NCBI RefSeq assembly: GCF_004565475.1 | Contig: NZ_SRHX01000007.1 | Span: 82,479 to 146,478 of the forward strand | Source of the DNA: Lonepinella koalarum | Lineage (GTDB): Bacteria; Pseudomonadota; Gammaproteobacteria; Enterobacterales; Pasteurellaceae | Direction: 5' to 3' | Length of the DNA stretch: 64,000 nt | Made by a program: the position numbers and the translations under genes | Shown here: positions 1 through 10,058 of the stretch, piece after piece | Layout: every line of letters starts with the position of its first letter | Position numbering within the stretch: the first letter of the stretch is position 1 | Notes under the pieces: generated by a model | Database searches by the model: none | What the model was told of the DNA's origin: nothing | What the model saw: only the letters and a program-made list of their open reading frames with translations

Positions 1-995
1 TCGGAAACTGTCAGATTTTGATTTTTCTCAGCGCGTCGATCGCCAAATCCGGTACCATTAAAAATATCCATGGTGTTAGTCCCCATAGAATTAATATTGG
101 CCAGAATTTTTTGTTGTGAACCGTTACCTAATGCCACCACACAAACCACAGACGTAATCCCAATAATAATTCCCAGCATGGTCAATAGTGAACGCATTTT
201 GTGAGCTAAAATAGCGTTCACCGACATTTTAAAGGATTCCATAAACTGATCTTTATAGAAACTAAAGGCATTTTTATTGATTTTTGGTGTGGTATCTTTA
301 TGAGCAATTAAATCACTTTTACGTGTATCTTCAATAATACGACCATCTTTAATTTCAATAATCCGGTTAGCAAAATTCGCCACTTGTTTGTCGTGGGTGA
401 CTAAAATAATGGTATGCCCTTCGCTATGTAACTGGGTTAGAATTTCCATTACCGTTTCACCACTTTTACTGTCTAATGCCCCTGTTGGCTCATCTGCTAA
501 AATAATTTCACCGCCATTCATCAAGGCTCGAGCAATACTCACCCGTTGCTGTTGTCCACCGGAAAGTTGGCTCGGTTTATTTTCTAATTTATCGCCTAAG
601 CCTAATTTATCTAACAAACTAGCGGCTCGTGCTAAACGAGCTTGTTGATCAACACCAGCATAAATGGCCGGAAGTGCTACATTTTCCACCGCACTTAGAG
701 TAGAAAGCAGGTTATAACGTTGGAAAATAAAACCAAATTTTTGTTGACGCAAGTCGGAAAGTTGATCTCGATTAAGATGACTAACTTCTTGATTATCAAT
801 TTTATAAGATCCCGATGTTGCCGTATCTAAACAACCGATAATGTTCATTAAGGTCGATTTACCCGAACCCGATTGCCCGATAATGGCAATAAAATCACCT
901 TTTTTAATATCTAAGTCAATGTCTTTTAAAACTTGGGTACGGTTTTCACCTTCACCAAAAAATTTGTTAATGCCTTTGATTTCAATGATATTCAT
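1..995 (-). CDS. macB: MacB, macrolide/enterotoxin export ABC transporter (5' part, runs off the left edge)
   Basis: Inner-membrane ATPase-permease that works with MacA and an outer-membrane TolC channel to export macrolides and other envelope substrates. The reading frame is open from ATG at 995 to the left edge (331 codons seen). The N-terminal ATPase shows Walker [10 protein letters not shown] (about residues 40-48), the signature LSGGQQQR (144-151) and Walker B ILADEP (165-170) followed by TGALD. After the ATPase comes the first membrane helix and the start of the periplasmic domain, which is the MacB arrangement (ATPase fused before the permease). It begins 9 bases after the macA stop, so the two form an operon. 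The C-terminal permease lies outside the window. Confidence 0.93.
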   Translation of the reverse strand, partial: MNIIEIKGINKFFGEGENRTQVLKDIDLDIKKGDFIAIIGQSGSGKSTLMNIIGCLDTATSGSYKIDNQEVSHLNRDQLSDLRQQKFGFIFQRYNLLSTLSAVENVALPAIYAGVDQQARLARAASLLDKLGLGDKLENKPSQLSGGQQQRVSIARALMNGGEIILADEPTGALDSKSGETVMEILTQLHSEGHTIILVTHDKQVANFANRIIEIKDGRIIEDTRKSDLIAHKDTTPKINKNAFSFYKDQFMESFKMSVNAILAHKMRSLLTMLGIIIGITSVVCVVALGNGSQQKILANINSMGTNTMDIFNGTGFGDRRAEKNQNLTVS

Positions 996-1004
996 ATCGC
1001 AACC

Positions 1005-2168
1005 TTAGAACAATCTTGGTCCACGGTTACTATTACCGACAGTTTCACCTTCCGCTACCTGAGAGGTAATCACTTTTTCACCCTCATTTAAGCCAGATAA
1101 AATTTGGGTATTCACATCATCATTTAAGCCGATAGTAACTTCTCGTTTTTCTACCTGTTTATCATTATTTAATACATTGACATAAACTTGATTACCATCA
1201 TTTTGTAGGCTAGTGGTTGGCACTAATAAGGCATCTTTAACATCTGCAATAGTAATGGTATTTTGCGTTGTCATGCCGATACGCAATTTACCGTCTGGGT
1301 TATCTACAACCACATTGGCATAATAATAAACGGCGTTGGTATCGGTCACATCTTCTGTATAACCATTATCAGTTAATGTTGTCATGGCTGGATCGACCGA
1401 ATTAATTTGAGCATGATATTTGGTATTTGGATCAGATAGGGTAGTAAACTCAATTGACATACCTTGTTTCACTTTAGTAATGTCCCCTTCGGAAATTTCA
1501 GGTTTCACCAACATTTTGCTTAAATCAGCCACTTGTACGATTGTTGGTGTCGTTTGATTCGCATTGACAGTTTGTCCGACAGAGACAGGAATAGAAATCA
1601 CCGTACCATTTAATGGCGACACAATTTTAGTGTAACCTAAGTTAGTTTGAGCGGTGCTGACTTCAATTTCTGATTGCTTAATAGATGCTTGTACCGTTTC
1701 AATATCCGCTTCCGCGCTGGATAGGGTATTTTTTGCTGAATTTAAATCATCTAACGTGGCTGAATTTTGCTTATATAATTTAGCTATACGATTATAAGCT
1801 GACAATGCCACATCATAAGCTATTTTTTTTGCTTTTAATTGAGCCTGATAAGAAGACAGTTGAGCTTGCGCGGTATTTAGGTTATTGACTTGTGTTTTGG
1901 AATCAATTTCCGCAATCAAATCACCTTCTTTGACTTCTTGTCCTAAGATCACATGGATTTTTTCAATTTTTCCAGATACTTGCGCCCCCACTTCAACGCG
2001 GTTATAGCTTCGTACTGTCCCACTGGCAATCACTGATTTTTGTAAATTACCACGGTTCACTGTTTCGGTTAAATAGGTAATTTGCGAATCTTTATCTGCT
2101 TTAAAATAAAACCAACAACTGCCACATAATGCTAGGACGATTGCTGCAATGAATAACTTCTTTTTCAT
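1005..2168 (-). CDS. macA: MacA, periplasmic adaptor of the MacAB-TolC efflux pump
   Basis: Membrane-fusion protein of 387 residues that links MacB to TolC. It has an N-terminal membrane anchor (about residues 4-20), a split lipoyl/barrel-sandwich domain (SGKIEKIHVILGQEVKEGD near 65-85), a long helical hairpin rich in Gln, Ala and Ser (about 90-175), then the beta-barrel and membrane-proximal domains. The length is normal for the family. It is directly upstream of macB with a 9-base gap. CTTAA direct repeats upstream suggest control by a PmrA/QseB-type response regulator. Another HlyD-family adaptor is possible in principle, but the adjacent macB makes MacA the sound call. Confidence 0.93.
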   Translation of the reverse strand: MKKKLFIAAIVLALCGSCWFYFKADKDSQITYLTETVNRGNLQKSVIASGTVRSYNRVEVGAQVSGKIEKIHVILGQEVKEGDLIAEIDSKTQVNNLNTAQAQLSSYQAQLKAKKIAYDVALSAYNRIAKLYKQNSATLDDLNSAKNTLSSAEADIETVQASIKQSEIEVSTAQTNLGYTKIVSPLNGTVISIPVSVGQTVNANQTTPTIVQVADLSKMLVKPEISEGDITKVKQGMSIEFTTLSDPNTKYHAQINSVDPAMTTLTDNGYTEDVTDTNAVYYYANVVVDNPDGKLRIGMTTQNTITIADVKDALLVPTTSLQNDGNQVYVNVLNNDKQVEKREVTIGLNDDVNTQILSGLNEGEKVITSQVAEGETVGNSNRGPRLF

Positions 2169-2200
2169 AATATTGTCCGATAATAATTAAAGTGAGGGGA

Positions 2201-2242
2201 AGTATAAGAGATAAATCTTAATAAATCCTTAAGTATGCTTAA
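2201..2242 (-). promoter_or_regulatory. macAB promoter with three CTTAA direct repeats
   Basis: Read on the minus strand, a -10-like TATACT lies at 2206-2201. Upstream, CTTAA occurs on the + strand at 2217-2221, 2228-2232 and 2238-2242, starts spaced 11 and 10 bases, so all lie on one helical face and overlap the expected -35. Half-sites TTAAG-N5-TTAAG are the pattern bound by PmrA/BasR and QseB response regulators. The regulator assignment is inference. Confidence 0.5.
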
Positions 2243-2290
2243 TAGATTGTGATTTTAGGTAAAAGTTTCATTTTTATCTTTTTATCGACT

Positions 2291-2319
2291 TTGTAATCTT
2301 TATTTAAAGCGTGTAGAAT
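2291..2319 (+). promoter_or_regulatory. Sigma-70 promoter of glnS
   Basis: TTGTAA at 2291-2296 and TAGAAT at 2314-2319 are separated by 17 bases, 34 bases before the glnS start. Confidence 0.6.
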
Positions 2320-2352
2320 AACCCTCATTTTTAACCGCTTAAATTTGACTAT

Positions 2353-4026
2353 ATGACAACCGAAAAGACTGTAATTGAAGAAACGGGCGAGATTCGTCCA
2401 ACCAACTTTATTCGCCAAATTATTGATGAAGATTTAGCAAGTGGTAAACATAACAATGTTTACACTCGTTTCCCGCCTGAACCCAATGGTTATTTGCATA
2501 TCGGACATGCCAAATCTATTTGTTTAAATTTTGGTATCGCCCAAGATTATCAAGGCAAATGTAATTTACGTTTTGATGATACTAACCCCACCAAAGAAGA
2601 TGTGGAATATGTGGACAGCATCAAGCAAGATGTAGAATGGTTAGGTTTTCACTGGGAGGGTGAACCACGTTATGCTTCCGATTATTTTGATCAACTTTAT
2701 GGCTATGCCATTGAGTTAATTGAGAAAGGCTTAGCCTATGTAGATGAACTTTCAGCAGAACAAATGCGTGAATATCGTGGTACCTTAACGGAAGCAGGGA
2801 AAAATAGCCCGCATCGTGATCGCCCGATTGAAGAAAATTTGGCATTATTTGAAAAAATGAAAAACGGCGAAGTCCCTGAGGGTAAAATGAGCTTGCGTGC
2901 CAAAATTAATATGAGTTCACCCTTTATGGTGATGCGTGATCCTGTGATTTATCGGGTGAAATTTGCCAGCCATCATCAAACAGGAGATAAATGGTGTATT
3001 TATCCGATGTACGACTTTACTCACTGTATTTCTGATGCTATTGAACGCATTACCCATTCATTGTGTACGTTAGAGTTCCAAGATAACCGCCGTTTATACG
3101 ACTGGGTATTAGAACATATTTCTATTGCACGTCCGTTGCCACATCAATATGAATTTTCTCGTCTAAATTTAGAAGGTACTTTAACTTCTAAACGTAAATT
3201 ATTGAAATTAGTGGAAGAAAAAGTGGTAGATGGCTGGGACGATCCACGCATGCCAACCATTTCAGGTTTACGCCGTCGGGGTTATACGCCAGCATCTTTA
3301 CGTGAATTTTGTCGCCGTATTGGGGTGACTAAACAAGATAACGTGGTAGAATTTAGTGCATTGGAAAGTTGTATTCGTGATGATTTAAACACTAATGCAC
3401 CACGTGCCATGGCAGTGATTAATCCGTTAAAAATCGTGATTGAAAACTTAAAAAATCCAGAAATTTTAACCGCACCTAATCACCCCAATCGGGAAGAACT
3501 CGGCACTCGTCAATTAGCATTTACCCAAGCGCTTTATATCGATCAGGCAGATTTTCGTGAAGAAGCCAATAAACAATATAAACGTTTAGTATTAGGCAAA
3601 GAAGTACGTTTACGTAATGCTTATGTAATTAAAGCAGAACGAGTAGAAAAAGATGCAGACGGCAATGTGACCTGCGTTTATTGCTCTTATGATCCTGACA
3701 CTTTAGGCAAAAATCCTGCTGATGGACGTAAGGTGAAAGGCGTAATTCATTGGGTGTCAGCAACAGAAAATTACCCTGCGGAATTTCGTCAATACGGACG
3801 TTTATTTGATATGCCAAACCCGGGAGCGGAAGAGGATATTATAGCCGCCATTAGCCCGAATTCCTTGGTGGTGAAACAAGGTTTTGTAGAAAAATCCCTT
3901 GTTAATGCTCAAGCGGAACAAGCCTATCAATTTGAACGGGAAGGCTATTATTGTGCGGACAACAAACACAGCCGCGCGGATCAGTTGGTGTTTAATCTCA
4001 CCGTTAGCTTAAAAGAAGGATTTTAA
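2353..4026 (+). CDS. glnS: Glutaminyl-tRNA synthetase
   Basis: Class I cytosolic synthetase that charges tRNA-Gln with glutamine using ATP. The 557-residue length fits the E. coli enzyme. The HIGH region reads [13 protein letters not shown] (residues 41-53) and the KMSKS-equivalent loop is LTSKRK (about 277-282). Two C-terminal anticodon-binding beta-barrels follow. A consensus-like promoter precedes it, but the ATG has only a weak ribosome-binding site. The stop is immediately followed by the ATG of a small lipoprotein gene and then ycgN, so the three probably share a transcript. No damage is seen. Confidence 0.97.
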   Translation: MTTEKTVIEETGEIRPTNFIRQIIDEDLASGKHNNVYTRFPPEPNGYLHIGHAKSICLNFGIAQDYQGKCNLRFDDTNPTKEDVEYVDSIKQDVEWLGFHWEGEPRYASDYFDQLYGYAIELIEKGLAYVDELSAEQMREYRGTLTEAGKNSPHRDRPIEENLALFEKMKNGEVPEGKMSLRAKINMSSPFMVMRDPVIYRVKFASHHQTGDKWCIYPMYDFTHCISDAIERITHSLCTLEFQDNRRLYDWVLEHISIARPLPHQYEFSRLNLEGTLTSKRKLLKLVEEKVVDGWDDPRMPTISGLRRRGYTPASLREFCRRIGVTKQDNVVEFSALESCIRDDLNTNAPRAMAVINPLKIVIENLKNPEILTAPNHPNREELGTRQLAFTQALYIDQADFREEANKQYKRLVLGKEVRLRNAYVIKAERVEKDADGNVTCVYCSYDPDTLGKNPADGRKVKGVIHWVSATENYPAEFRQYGRLFDMPNPGAEEDIIAAISPNSLVVKQGFVEKSLVNAQAEQAYQFEREGYYCADNKHSRADQLVFNLTVSLKEGF

Positions 4027-4182
4027 ATGAAAAAATTACTCTTCATCACCTTGAGTGTCTTGGTTTTAGCGGCGTGTTCCCAGCCAAAAGATATTTATTT
4101 TAATGGGGCGGAAGGCTCAGGTTCAGGCTTGAAATACAACAAAGACACCAGCCGTTTTGATGTCAATACGGAAATGAAATGA
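4027..4182 (+). CDS. Small predicted lipoprotein (51 aa)
   Basis: The ATG directly follows the glnS stop codon. The product starts with Lys-Lys, then a hydrophobic stretch ending in a lipobox, VLAAC, with the lipid-bearing Cys at residue 17. The mature part is only about 35 residues, hydrophilic and Gly/Ser/Lys-rich. The 3' end overlaps the ycgN start by four bases (ATGA), which supports translation as part of an operon. It should be exported and lipid-anchored, by rule in the outer membrane (residue after Cys is Ser, not Asp). I do not recognise a family or function. Confidence 0.7.
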   Translation: MKKLLFITLSVLVLAACSQPKDIYFNGAEGSGSGLKYNKDTSRFDVNTEMK

Positions 4183-4619
4183 TCACAACGGAAGCTCGCC
4201 CATTCTGGCAACGCAAATCCCTTGCGGAGATGACCGAATCGGAATGGGAATCCCTATGTGACGGTTGCGGTAAATGTTGCTACCGCAAATTTATCTCAGG
4301 ACGTGGACGGCGAGAACGCTTGTATTACACCCGTATCGCCTGTGATTTATTAAACCTAGAAACCGGAAAGTGCGGTGATTATTGCAATCGTTTTAAATTA
4401 ATTGACGATTGTACCAAACTCACCCAAAAAAATCTCGCTCAATTCAGCTGGCTCCCCGATACCTGTGCCTATCGTTTACTATACGAAGGCAAGCCTTTAT
4501 TTGACTGGCATCCGCTGATTTCCCATAACCCCAACTCAGTCAAATTAGCTGGCGTTATGATCAAAAATGGCATTCATGAAAGGGATGTGATTGATTGGTT
4601 TGAGTATGTGATTGATTAA
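4179..4619 (+). CDS. ycgN: YcgN/UPF0260 family cysteine-cluster protein
   Basis: A 146-residue cytosolic protein of the UPF0260 family, related to the YkgJ-type CxxCxxCC proteins thought to bind zinc or an iron-sulfur cluster. The cluster motif CDGCGKCC is visible with Cys at about 27, 30, 33 and 34, with further Cys at CGDYC and DDC. The exact role is unknown. Length is normal. It overlaps the upstream lipoprotein gene by four bases, and its stop overlaps by four bases the end of a convergent, frameshifted antitoxin gene. Confidence 0.88.
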   Translation: MITTEARPFWQRKSLAEMTESEWESLCDGCGKCCYRKFISGRGRRERLYYTRIACDLLNLETGKCGDYCNRFKLIDDCTKLTQKNLAQFSWLPDTCAYRLLYEGKPLFDWHPLISHNPNSVKLAGVMIKNGIHERDVIDWFEYVID

Positions 4620-4916
4620 ATCCGAAAAATATGTGTATTCCCCGTTGGCATTTCCACCGTAAGGCTAAGTTTTCCGCCAAGGGTTTCTACATAACGCTTT
4701 AAAGTAGAAAGTTTTAATTCATTGCCACGTTGTTCAATTTGAGCAATGGCAGGTTGGGAAATGCCTAATGAGTTGGCTAATTCTTTCTGTGACAACATCG
4801 CTTCTTCTCTTAGATTATTAAAGCCCAGATTCAAGGACGAGTTTTTCAGCTTCTTGTTGTATTTCTTGTTGTTCTTCAGGTGTGAATGTTGCGAGTAGAT
4901 CATCTAATGTTTTCAT
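4616..4916 (-). pseudogene. Frameshifted Xre-family antitoxin-like regulator
   Basis: The natural start appears to be ATG at 4916, which opens a 32-codon frame (Met-Lys-Thr-Leu, ending in EAEKLVLESGL) that stops at 4820-4818. The frame shifted by one base then encodes an intact Xre-type helix-turn-helix, LREEAMLSQKELANSLGISQ, followed by QPAIAQIEQ and a typical C-terminus LSLTVEMPTG. Together they make one standard antitoxin/regulator of about 100 residues, so a one-base insertion near 4820-4840 has split the gene, or a programmed shift occurs. No partner toxin gene lies upstream. Its end overlaps the convergent ycgN stop by four bases. Confidence 0.75.
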
Positions 4917-4936
4917 TATACTGCTCTAATTAAGTC

Positions 4937-4986
4937 ATGGCTTATTCTTTGATATTTTATAATTTATAGCTTATTTGTCAAGCCAT
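4937..4986 (-). promoter_or_regulatory. Promoter and dyad operator of the split antitoxin gene
   Basis: On the minus strand TTGACA (4981-4976) and TAAAAT (4959-4954) are spaced by 16 bases. The promoter is flanked by an inverted repeat, ATGGCTT at 4937-4943 and AAGCCAT at 4980-4986, a plausible autorepression operator. Confidence 0.5.
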
Positions 4987-5055
4987 AGAATTATTCTTAT
5001 ATAATGGAAAACATAATGCAAAGTTAGGCTGCAAGCAAAAAAGATGATCAATATT

Positions 5056-5181
5056 TGGAATCCAGATCACAAAAATCCATATCGTAGTAAGCCTGATTGT
5101 TCTTCTATGATTCCAACAAATATGACAAAGATCACAAAACTGAATTAAATTTATTGAGTTTATTATAGACCTTGCTAAAAT
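5056..5181 (+). promoter_or_regulatory. malQ/glycogen operon promoter with CRP-like sites
   Basis: A sigma-70 promoter is seen as TTGAGT (5154-5159), 16 bases, TAAAAT (5176-5181). Upstream, TATGA-N6-TCACA at 5121-5136 matches the CRP consensus TGTGA-N6-TCACA at 9 of 10 positions; its centre lies about 60 bases before the expected start of transcription, the class I position. A weaker match, TGGAA-N6-TCACA, lies at 5056-5071. A GAGG ribosome-binding site at 5195-5198 precedes the malQ ATG. Confidence 0.55.
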
Positions 5182-5205
5182 GTAGTTGAAACTTGAGGTA
5201 CACCT

Positions 5206-7290
5206 ATGAATTTAACGGAACAACAACGCTGTACTGAACAGAAAGCTGAAAAATTAGGGATCTGTCTTTCCCATTATGATATTGATGGTCATTTTATTAC
5301 AGTATCAGCAGAAACTTTAGATTATTTCACCGCACTTTTATCAACGGAAAATAGCCAGTCTAATGATCACTTTGATGATGTTTTTGTCATAAACGCAGAA
5401 CAAGCTACAAACTATTCCTTTTCTTCTTTTTTCTTATCCGTCACAACTTGCCGTTTAACCAACGAACAAGATGAAATATTACTTGAACAGCAATCCCAAC
5501 AACAAATCAGTTTACCAGCTTTGCCCGTCGGTTATTATCAATTGACCCTTTCTGACCAAAATCAGCAGCGTAAAATACGTTTATTAGTACAACCCAAAAC
5601 CACTTTTCAATCTCCGTTATTAGAGCAACAAAAAGCATGGGGGATTAATGTTCAGCTTTATAGTTTGCGTTCTGAGCGTAACTGGGGGATTGGCGATTTT
5701 GCCGATTTAACTTATTTAGTACAACATGCGGTGCAATTTGGTGCGGATTTTATCGGGATTAATCCATTACACAAAATGTATGCTGCCGTACCAGATTGGG
5801 CGAGTCCGTATAGTGCCACATCTCGTCGTTGGTTAAATCCGATTTATTTGGCGGTAGATTGGTTGCCGGAATATAAATTAGCTAAATCTGTGCAGACGTG
5901 GTTTGTTCAACAACAAGACGAAATGACGCGTTTACGCCAACAGCCACAAGTAGATTATCAAGCAATTTCTCGTTTAAAATTCACCGCACTTGAGCAGCTT
6001 TTTGCCTTTAGTCAGCGTAGTAAAACCGCCAAAATTATCACTCGCCGGCAAGCCTTTTTAGATTTTGTTAAACAACAGGGAGATAACCTGTTAAATCAAG
6101 CATTATTTGATGTATTAGATGGGATTGAGCATCCAACTCATCAAGCTGAGGAAAAAAATATCGGTTGGTTAGGCTGGCGAAAAGAATGGCAACAATTAAG
6201 TGATAAAAACCGTAACGCGTTAATTAAAAAATATCAAAATCAAATTGAATTTTATATGTGGTTGCAATGGCTAACTGAACAACAGTTGGCAGAAGTAAAA
6301 ATTGTTGCTCAGAAAGTTGGCTTACAATTAGGTATCTACGGTGATTTAGCGGTACAAAGTTCACGGGGTAGTGCGGATGTTTGGAGTGATCCTGAACTTT
6401 ATTGTGTCAATGCAAGCATTGGTGCACCACCCGATCCATTAGGACCTATCGGACAGAATTGGAATTTACCACCTTATAATCCAACCGTATTAAAAGCACG
6501 TGGTTTCCAACCTTTTATTGAAATGTTACGAGCGAATATGCAACATTTCGGCGTATTGAGAATTGATCATGTGATGGGATTGTTCCGTTTGTGGTTGATT
6601 CCAGAAAATAAAACCGCTGTTAATGGTGTTTATGTGTTTTATCCGTTTGCGGAATTAATGGCAATTTTAGCCATTGAAAGCCAACGCAATCAATGTGTGA
6701 TTGTGGGGGAAGATTTAGGTACTGTTGCTGATGAAGTGCGGTCAACATTAAATCAATTTTTAATCTATTCGTATTTTGTGTTGTATTTCTCGCAAGCGAA
6801 TGGTGAATTTCCCCCCGCTGAAAAATTCCCAACTCAAGCCTTTGCCACCATTGGTACGCATGATGTGCCATCTTTACGGAGTTTTTGGCATTGTAAGGAT
6901 TTAGCCTTATTTGAACAATTAGGCGTGTTGCAAGGGGATTTTTTGCAACAAAAATATCAACAGCGAGTAGAGGACAAACAAGCCTTATTAAATAGTTTGC
7001 ACCGTGATCATTATTTACCCGATGATTATGACGGCGATGCGTTAAGCATGGCGATGCACGATCATCTAAATTTTGTGATTCATCGTTATTTAGCATGTAG
7101 TCAAAGTCGATTGATTGGTGTACAGTTAGAAAATCTGATCGATCAAGAAGTGTCGTTTAACTTACCAGGGACATCAACCGAGTACCCAAATTGGCAAATT
7201 AAACTTGCTATGCCACTAGAACAAATATTTAGTGACCCACGCATTCAGGCATTATTAAATGAAATTAACCATAATAGGAAGTCATTATGA
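5206..7290 (+). CDS. malQ: 4-alpha-glucanotransferase (amylomaltase)
   Basis: GH77 enzyme of 694 residues that transfers glucan chains between maltodextrins, feeding linear glucans to phosphorylase. Family motifs are intact: [20 protein letters not shown], the nucleophile in RIDHVMGL (Asp about 454), acid/base Glu about 502 in VGEDLG, and THDVPS with Asp about 553. It is the first gene of the malQ-glgB-glgX-glgC-glgA-glgP cluster; its stop overlaps the glgB start by four bases. The first 150 residues are the poorly conserved N-terminal domain usual for gamma-proteobacterial MalQ. A GAGG site supports the chosen ATG. CRP-like sites upstream suggest catabolite control. Confidence 0.96.
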   Translation: MNLTEQQRCTEQKAEKLGICLSHYDIDGHFITVSAETLDYFTALLSTENSQSNDHFDDVFVINAEQATNYSFSSFFLSVTTCRLTNEQDEILLEQQSQQQISLPALPVGYYQLTLSDQNQQRKIRLLVQPKTTFQSPLLEQQKAWGINVQLYSLRSERNWGIGDFADLTYLVQHAVQFGADFIGINPLHKMYAAVPDWASPYSATSRRWLNPIYLAVDWLPEYKLAKSVQTWFVQQQDEMTRLRQQPQVDYQAISRLKFTALEQLFAFSQRSKTAKIITRRQAFLDFVKQQGDNLLNQALFDVLDGIEHPTHQAEEKNIGWLGWRKEWQQLSDKNRNALIKKYQNQIEFYMWLQWLTEQQLAEVKIVAQKVGLQLGIYGDLAVQSSRGSADVWSDPELYCVNASIGAPPDPLGPIGQNWNLPPYNPTVLKARGFQPFIEMLRANMQHFGVLRIDHVMGLFRLWLIPENKTAVNGVYVFYPFAELMAILAIESQRNQCVIVGEDLGTVADEVRSTLNQFLIYSYFVLYFSQANGEFPPAEKFPTQAFATIGTHDVPSLRSFWHCKDLALFEQLGVLQGDFLQQKYQQRVEDKQALLNSLHRDHYLPDDYDGDALSMAMHDHLNFVIHRYLACSQSRLIGVQLENLIDQEVSFNLPGTSTEYPNWQIKLAMPLEQIFSDPRIQALLNEINHNRKSL

Positions 7291-9962
7291 AAAAATTAGT
7301 AGAACAATCAGTAATAGATGCGTTTTTTAATGGAACGCATGCTGATCCATTTTCGGTGTTAGGTATGCACGAAACGGAAAGGGGAATTGAAGTTCGTGTA
7401 TTAATGCCAGATGCAAACAGTGTTGAAGTTATCAATCGAACAACACAAAATGTTGAAGTGGTGTTGGATTTGATTGATGAACGAGGTTTCTTCACCGGTG
7501 TCGCACCAAATACTCGTGATTTTTTTGATTATCAATTAAAAGTCTATTGGGGTAATGAAGCGATATTTATTGAAGACCCTTACCGTTTTCATCCGATGAT
7601 CGAAGAATTAGATAATTGGCTATTAGCCGAAGGTTCCCATTTACGCCCTTATGAAGTATTAGGCGCTCACTTTACTGAGTGTGACAATGTCACAGGGGTA
7701 AATTTCCGTTTATGGGCTCCAAATGCGAAACGGGTTTCTGTGGTCGGTGATTTTAACTATTGGGATGGTCGCCGTCATCCAATGCGTTTCCATGCCGATA
7801 GTGGTGTATGGGAATTATTTATTCCGAAAGTCACCTTAGGGCAATTATATAAATTTGAATTATTAGATAGCAATAATCAACTTCGCTTAAAATCTGATCC
7901 GTATGCCTTTGCCGCACAATTACGCCCAGATACTGCATCACAAGTCAGTGCGTTACCTGAAATTGTGGAGATGACGGATGCTCGTCGCAAAGCTAATCAA
8001 GCGGATCAACCGATCTCTATTTATGAAGTCCATTTAGGCTCATGGCGTCGGAACCTTGAAAATAATTTCTGGCTAGACTATGACCAGCTTGGCGATGAAC
8101 TTATTCCTTATGTAAAAGATATGGGTTTTACCCATATTGAATTATTACCAATTTCTGAATATCCATTTGATGGTTCTTGGGGTTATCAACCTTTAGGCTT
8201 ATATGCGCCAACCAGCCGTTTTGGTACACCAGAAGGCTTTAAACGTTTTATTGCCAAAGCACATGAAGCGGGAATTAATGTGATTTTAGACTGGGTTCCG
8301 GGGCATTTCCCGAGTGATACCCATGGTTTAGCTGCTTTTGACGGTACGGCATTATATGAACATGCGGATCCAAAAGAGGGCTATCATCAAGACTGGAATA
8401 CCTTAATTTATAATTATGGTCGTAACGAAGTGAAAAACTTCTTGACGGGAAATGCGTTATATTGGTTAGAACGTTTTGGCTTAGACGGCTTACGTGTTGA
8501 TGCGGTCGCTTCGATGATTTATCGTGATTATAGCCGTAAAGACGGCGAGTGGATTCCAAACCAATATGGTGGTCGTGAGAATTTAGAAGCGATTGATTTC
8601 TTACGTCAAACCAACCGTATTGTAGGTACCGAAGTGCCGGGGGCAACCAGTATTGCAGAAGAATCCACCGCTTTTGCTGGTGTGACTTTACCGCCTGAAA
8701 ATAACGGCTTAGGATTCCATTTCAAATGGAATATGGGTTGGATGAATGACACCCTTTCTTACATGAAACTGGATCCGATCTATCGTCAATATCATCACAA
8801 TAAAATGACTTTTGGTATGGTGTATCAATATAGCGAGAACTTCTTATTGCCATTGTCACATGATGAAGTGGTACATGGTAAATCTTCGTTGTTAGGTAAA
8901 ATGCCGGGGGATGCATGGCAAAAATTTGCTAATTTGCGTGCGTACTATGCCTATATGTGGGGTTATCCAGGTAAAAAATTACTGTTTATGGGTAATGAAT
9001 TTGCTCAAGGTCGTGAGTGGAATTATCAAGAAAGCCTTGATTGGTACTTACTGGATGATTTCCATGGCGGTGGTTGGCACAAAGGGGTGTTGCAATTAGT
9101 CAAAGATTTAAATAAAACTTACAAAGAAAACACCGCACTTTATCAATTAGATAATAAACCAGAAGGGTTTGATTGGTTAGTGGTTGATGATAATCAAAAT
9201 TCTGTCTTTGCTTTTGAACGTAGTGATAGCAATGGTGAGCGTATTGTGGTGGTGAGTAATTTTACCCCTGTGGTGCGTGAAAACTATCGTATCGGGGTGA
9301 ACGAAGAAGGGGAGTATGAAGAAATTTTGAATACGGATTCGGCTTACTATAAAGGCTCAAATGTCGGTAACTTTGGTGTGGTCACAACGGAAGATATTGA
9401 AAGTCATGGCAAAGCACAATCTATTTCTGTTGTGGTGCCTCCATTGGCAACAATTTATTTTCGTTGGAAAAAAAACACAAAAAAGGCTAAAAAAACAGCT
9501 ATAAAACGGACTAAAACTGCAGAAATTGCGATGGAAAAACCGATAAAAGCGACAAAATCGAAACAAACTAAGGTTACGGAGATCAAAGTGAAAGCCACTA
9601 AAGCAGATACCGTGCAAGCGGACGTGGCAGAAAGCAAAGTGACCAAAGCTAAAACCAAAACCACAAGAACAAAATCTGTTAAATCAGATACGGTAAAACC
9701 AGAAGTGGTAACACCGGAAACGCTTGTGACTGAAAATAGTGCGGTGAAATCCACAGCAAAAACGACGGCGAAAAAAGTGACAAAAGCCACGAGCAAAAAA
9801 GCCGAAGTAGATGCTGAGCCGACGAAAAAAACGGTTAAAGCTAAAACTGCGCCAAAAGTAGTAAAAGAGAAAGTAGCAACAGTAAAAAAAGCAACAGTGA
9901 AAACTGAGGCTACTACAACAAAAACAGCTAAACCAAAAGCTAAAAAAACGGCTGAAGAATAA
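7287..9962 (+). CDS. glgB: 1,4-alpha-glucan branching enzyme with an added Lys/Thr/Ala-rich C-terminal tail
   Basis: GH13 branching enzyme that introduces alpha-1,6 branches into glycogen. Residues 1-730 cover the whole usual protein: N-terminal carbohydrate-binding modules, then the catalytic barrel with Asp405 (RVDAVAS), Glu458 (IAEE) and Asp526 (SHDEVVHG), the same numbers as the E. coli enzyme. The normal end is near FRWKKN (725-730). The frame continues for 161 more residues of low complexity; from residue 728 on I count 45 Lys, 34 Thr and 24 Ala in 164 residues, with repeated KATK, KTAK and VKAK units like histone H1 tails. The tail is clean in frame and not a readthrough of the next gene. 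Its function is unknown. Confidence 0.95.
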   Translation: MKKLVEQSVIDAFFNGTHADPFSVLGMHETERGIEVRVLMPDANSVEVINRTTQNVEVVLDLIDERGFFTGVAPNTRDFFDYQLKVYWGNEAIFIEDPYRFHPMIEELDNWLLAEGSHLRPYEVLGAHFTECDNVTGVNFRLWAPNAKRVSVVGDFNYWDGRRHPMRFHADSGVWELFIPKVTLGQLYKFELLDSNNQLRLKSDPYAFAAQLRPDTASQVSALPEIVEMTDARRKANQADQPISIYEVHLGSWRRNLENNFWLDYDQLGDELIPYVKDMGFTHIELLPISEYPFDGSWGYQPLGLYAPTSRFGTPEGFKRFIAKAHEAGINVILDWVPGHFPSDTHGLAAFDGTALYEHADPKEGYHQDWNTLIYNYGRNEVKNFLTGNALYWLERFGLDGLRVDAVASMIYRDYSRKDGEWIPNQYGGRENLEAIDFLRQTNRIVGTEVPGATSIAEESTAFAGVTLPPENNGLGFHFKWNMGWMNDTLSYMKLDPIYRQYHHNKMTFGMVYQYSENFLLPLSHDEVVHGKSSLLGKMPGDAWQKFANLRAYYAYMWGYPGKKLLFMGNEFAQGREWNYQESLDWYLLDDFHGGGWHKGVLQLVKDLNKTYKENTALYQLDNKPEGFDWLVVDDNQNSVFAFERSDSNGERIVVVSNFTPVVRENYRIGVNEEGEYEEILNTDSAYYKGSNVGNFGVVTTEDIESHGKAQSISVVVPPLATIYFRWKKNTKKAKKTAIKRTKTAEIAMEKPIKATKSKQTKVTEIKVKATKADTVQADVAESKVTKAKTKTTRTKSVKSDTVKPEVVTPETLVTENSAVKSTAKTTAKKVTKATSKKAEVDAEPTKKTVKAKTAPKVVKEKVATVKKATVKTEATTTKTAKPKAKKTAEE
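7681..7693. promoter_or_regulatory. matS site (MatP binding)
   Basis: GTGACAATGTCAC matches the palindromic matS consensus GTGACRNYGTCAC exactly. It lies inside glgB. matS sites mark the terminus macrodomain bound by MatP. Confidence 0.75.
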
Positions 9963-9982
9963 CAGATAGGGAATGTAATAGC

Positions 9983-10012
9983 AGAAATGGGACATTTAAA
10001 TGTGCCATTTCT
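9983..10012 (+). other. Strong hairpin between glgB and glgX
   Basis: AGAAATGG at 9983-9990 pairs with CCATTTCT at 10005-10012, and inside it ACATTT pairs with AAATGT, with one G-G mismatch. There is no T-run after it, so it is not a standard terminator. It may adjust transcript stability or the amount of glgX and downstream expression. Confidence 0.6.
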
Positions 10013-10058
10013 GAATATTATCATTAATATTAATGGATTATTTAAAATTATTATTGTT

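Noticed and set aside
9987..10058. Longer N-terminus of GlgX from ATG 9987
   Set aside because: It would start within a stable hairpin and add a sequence not typical of GlgX; ATG 10059 gives the usual start.
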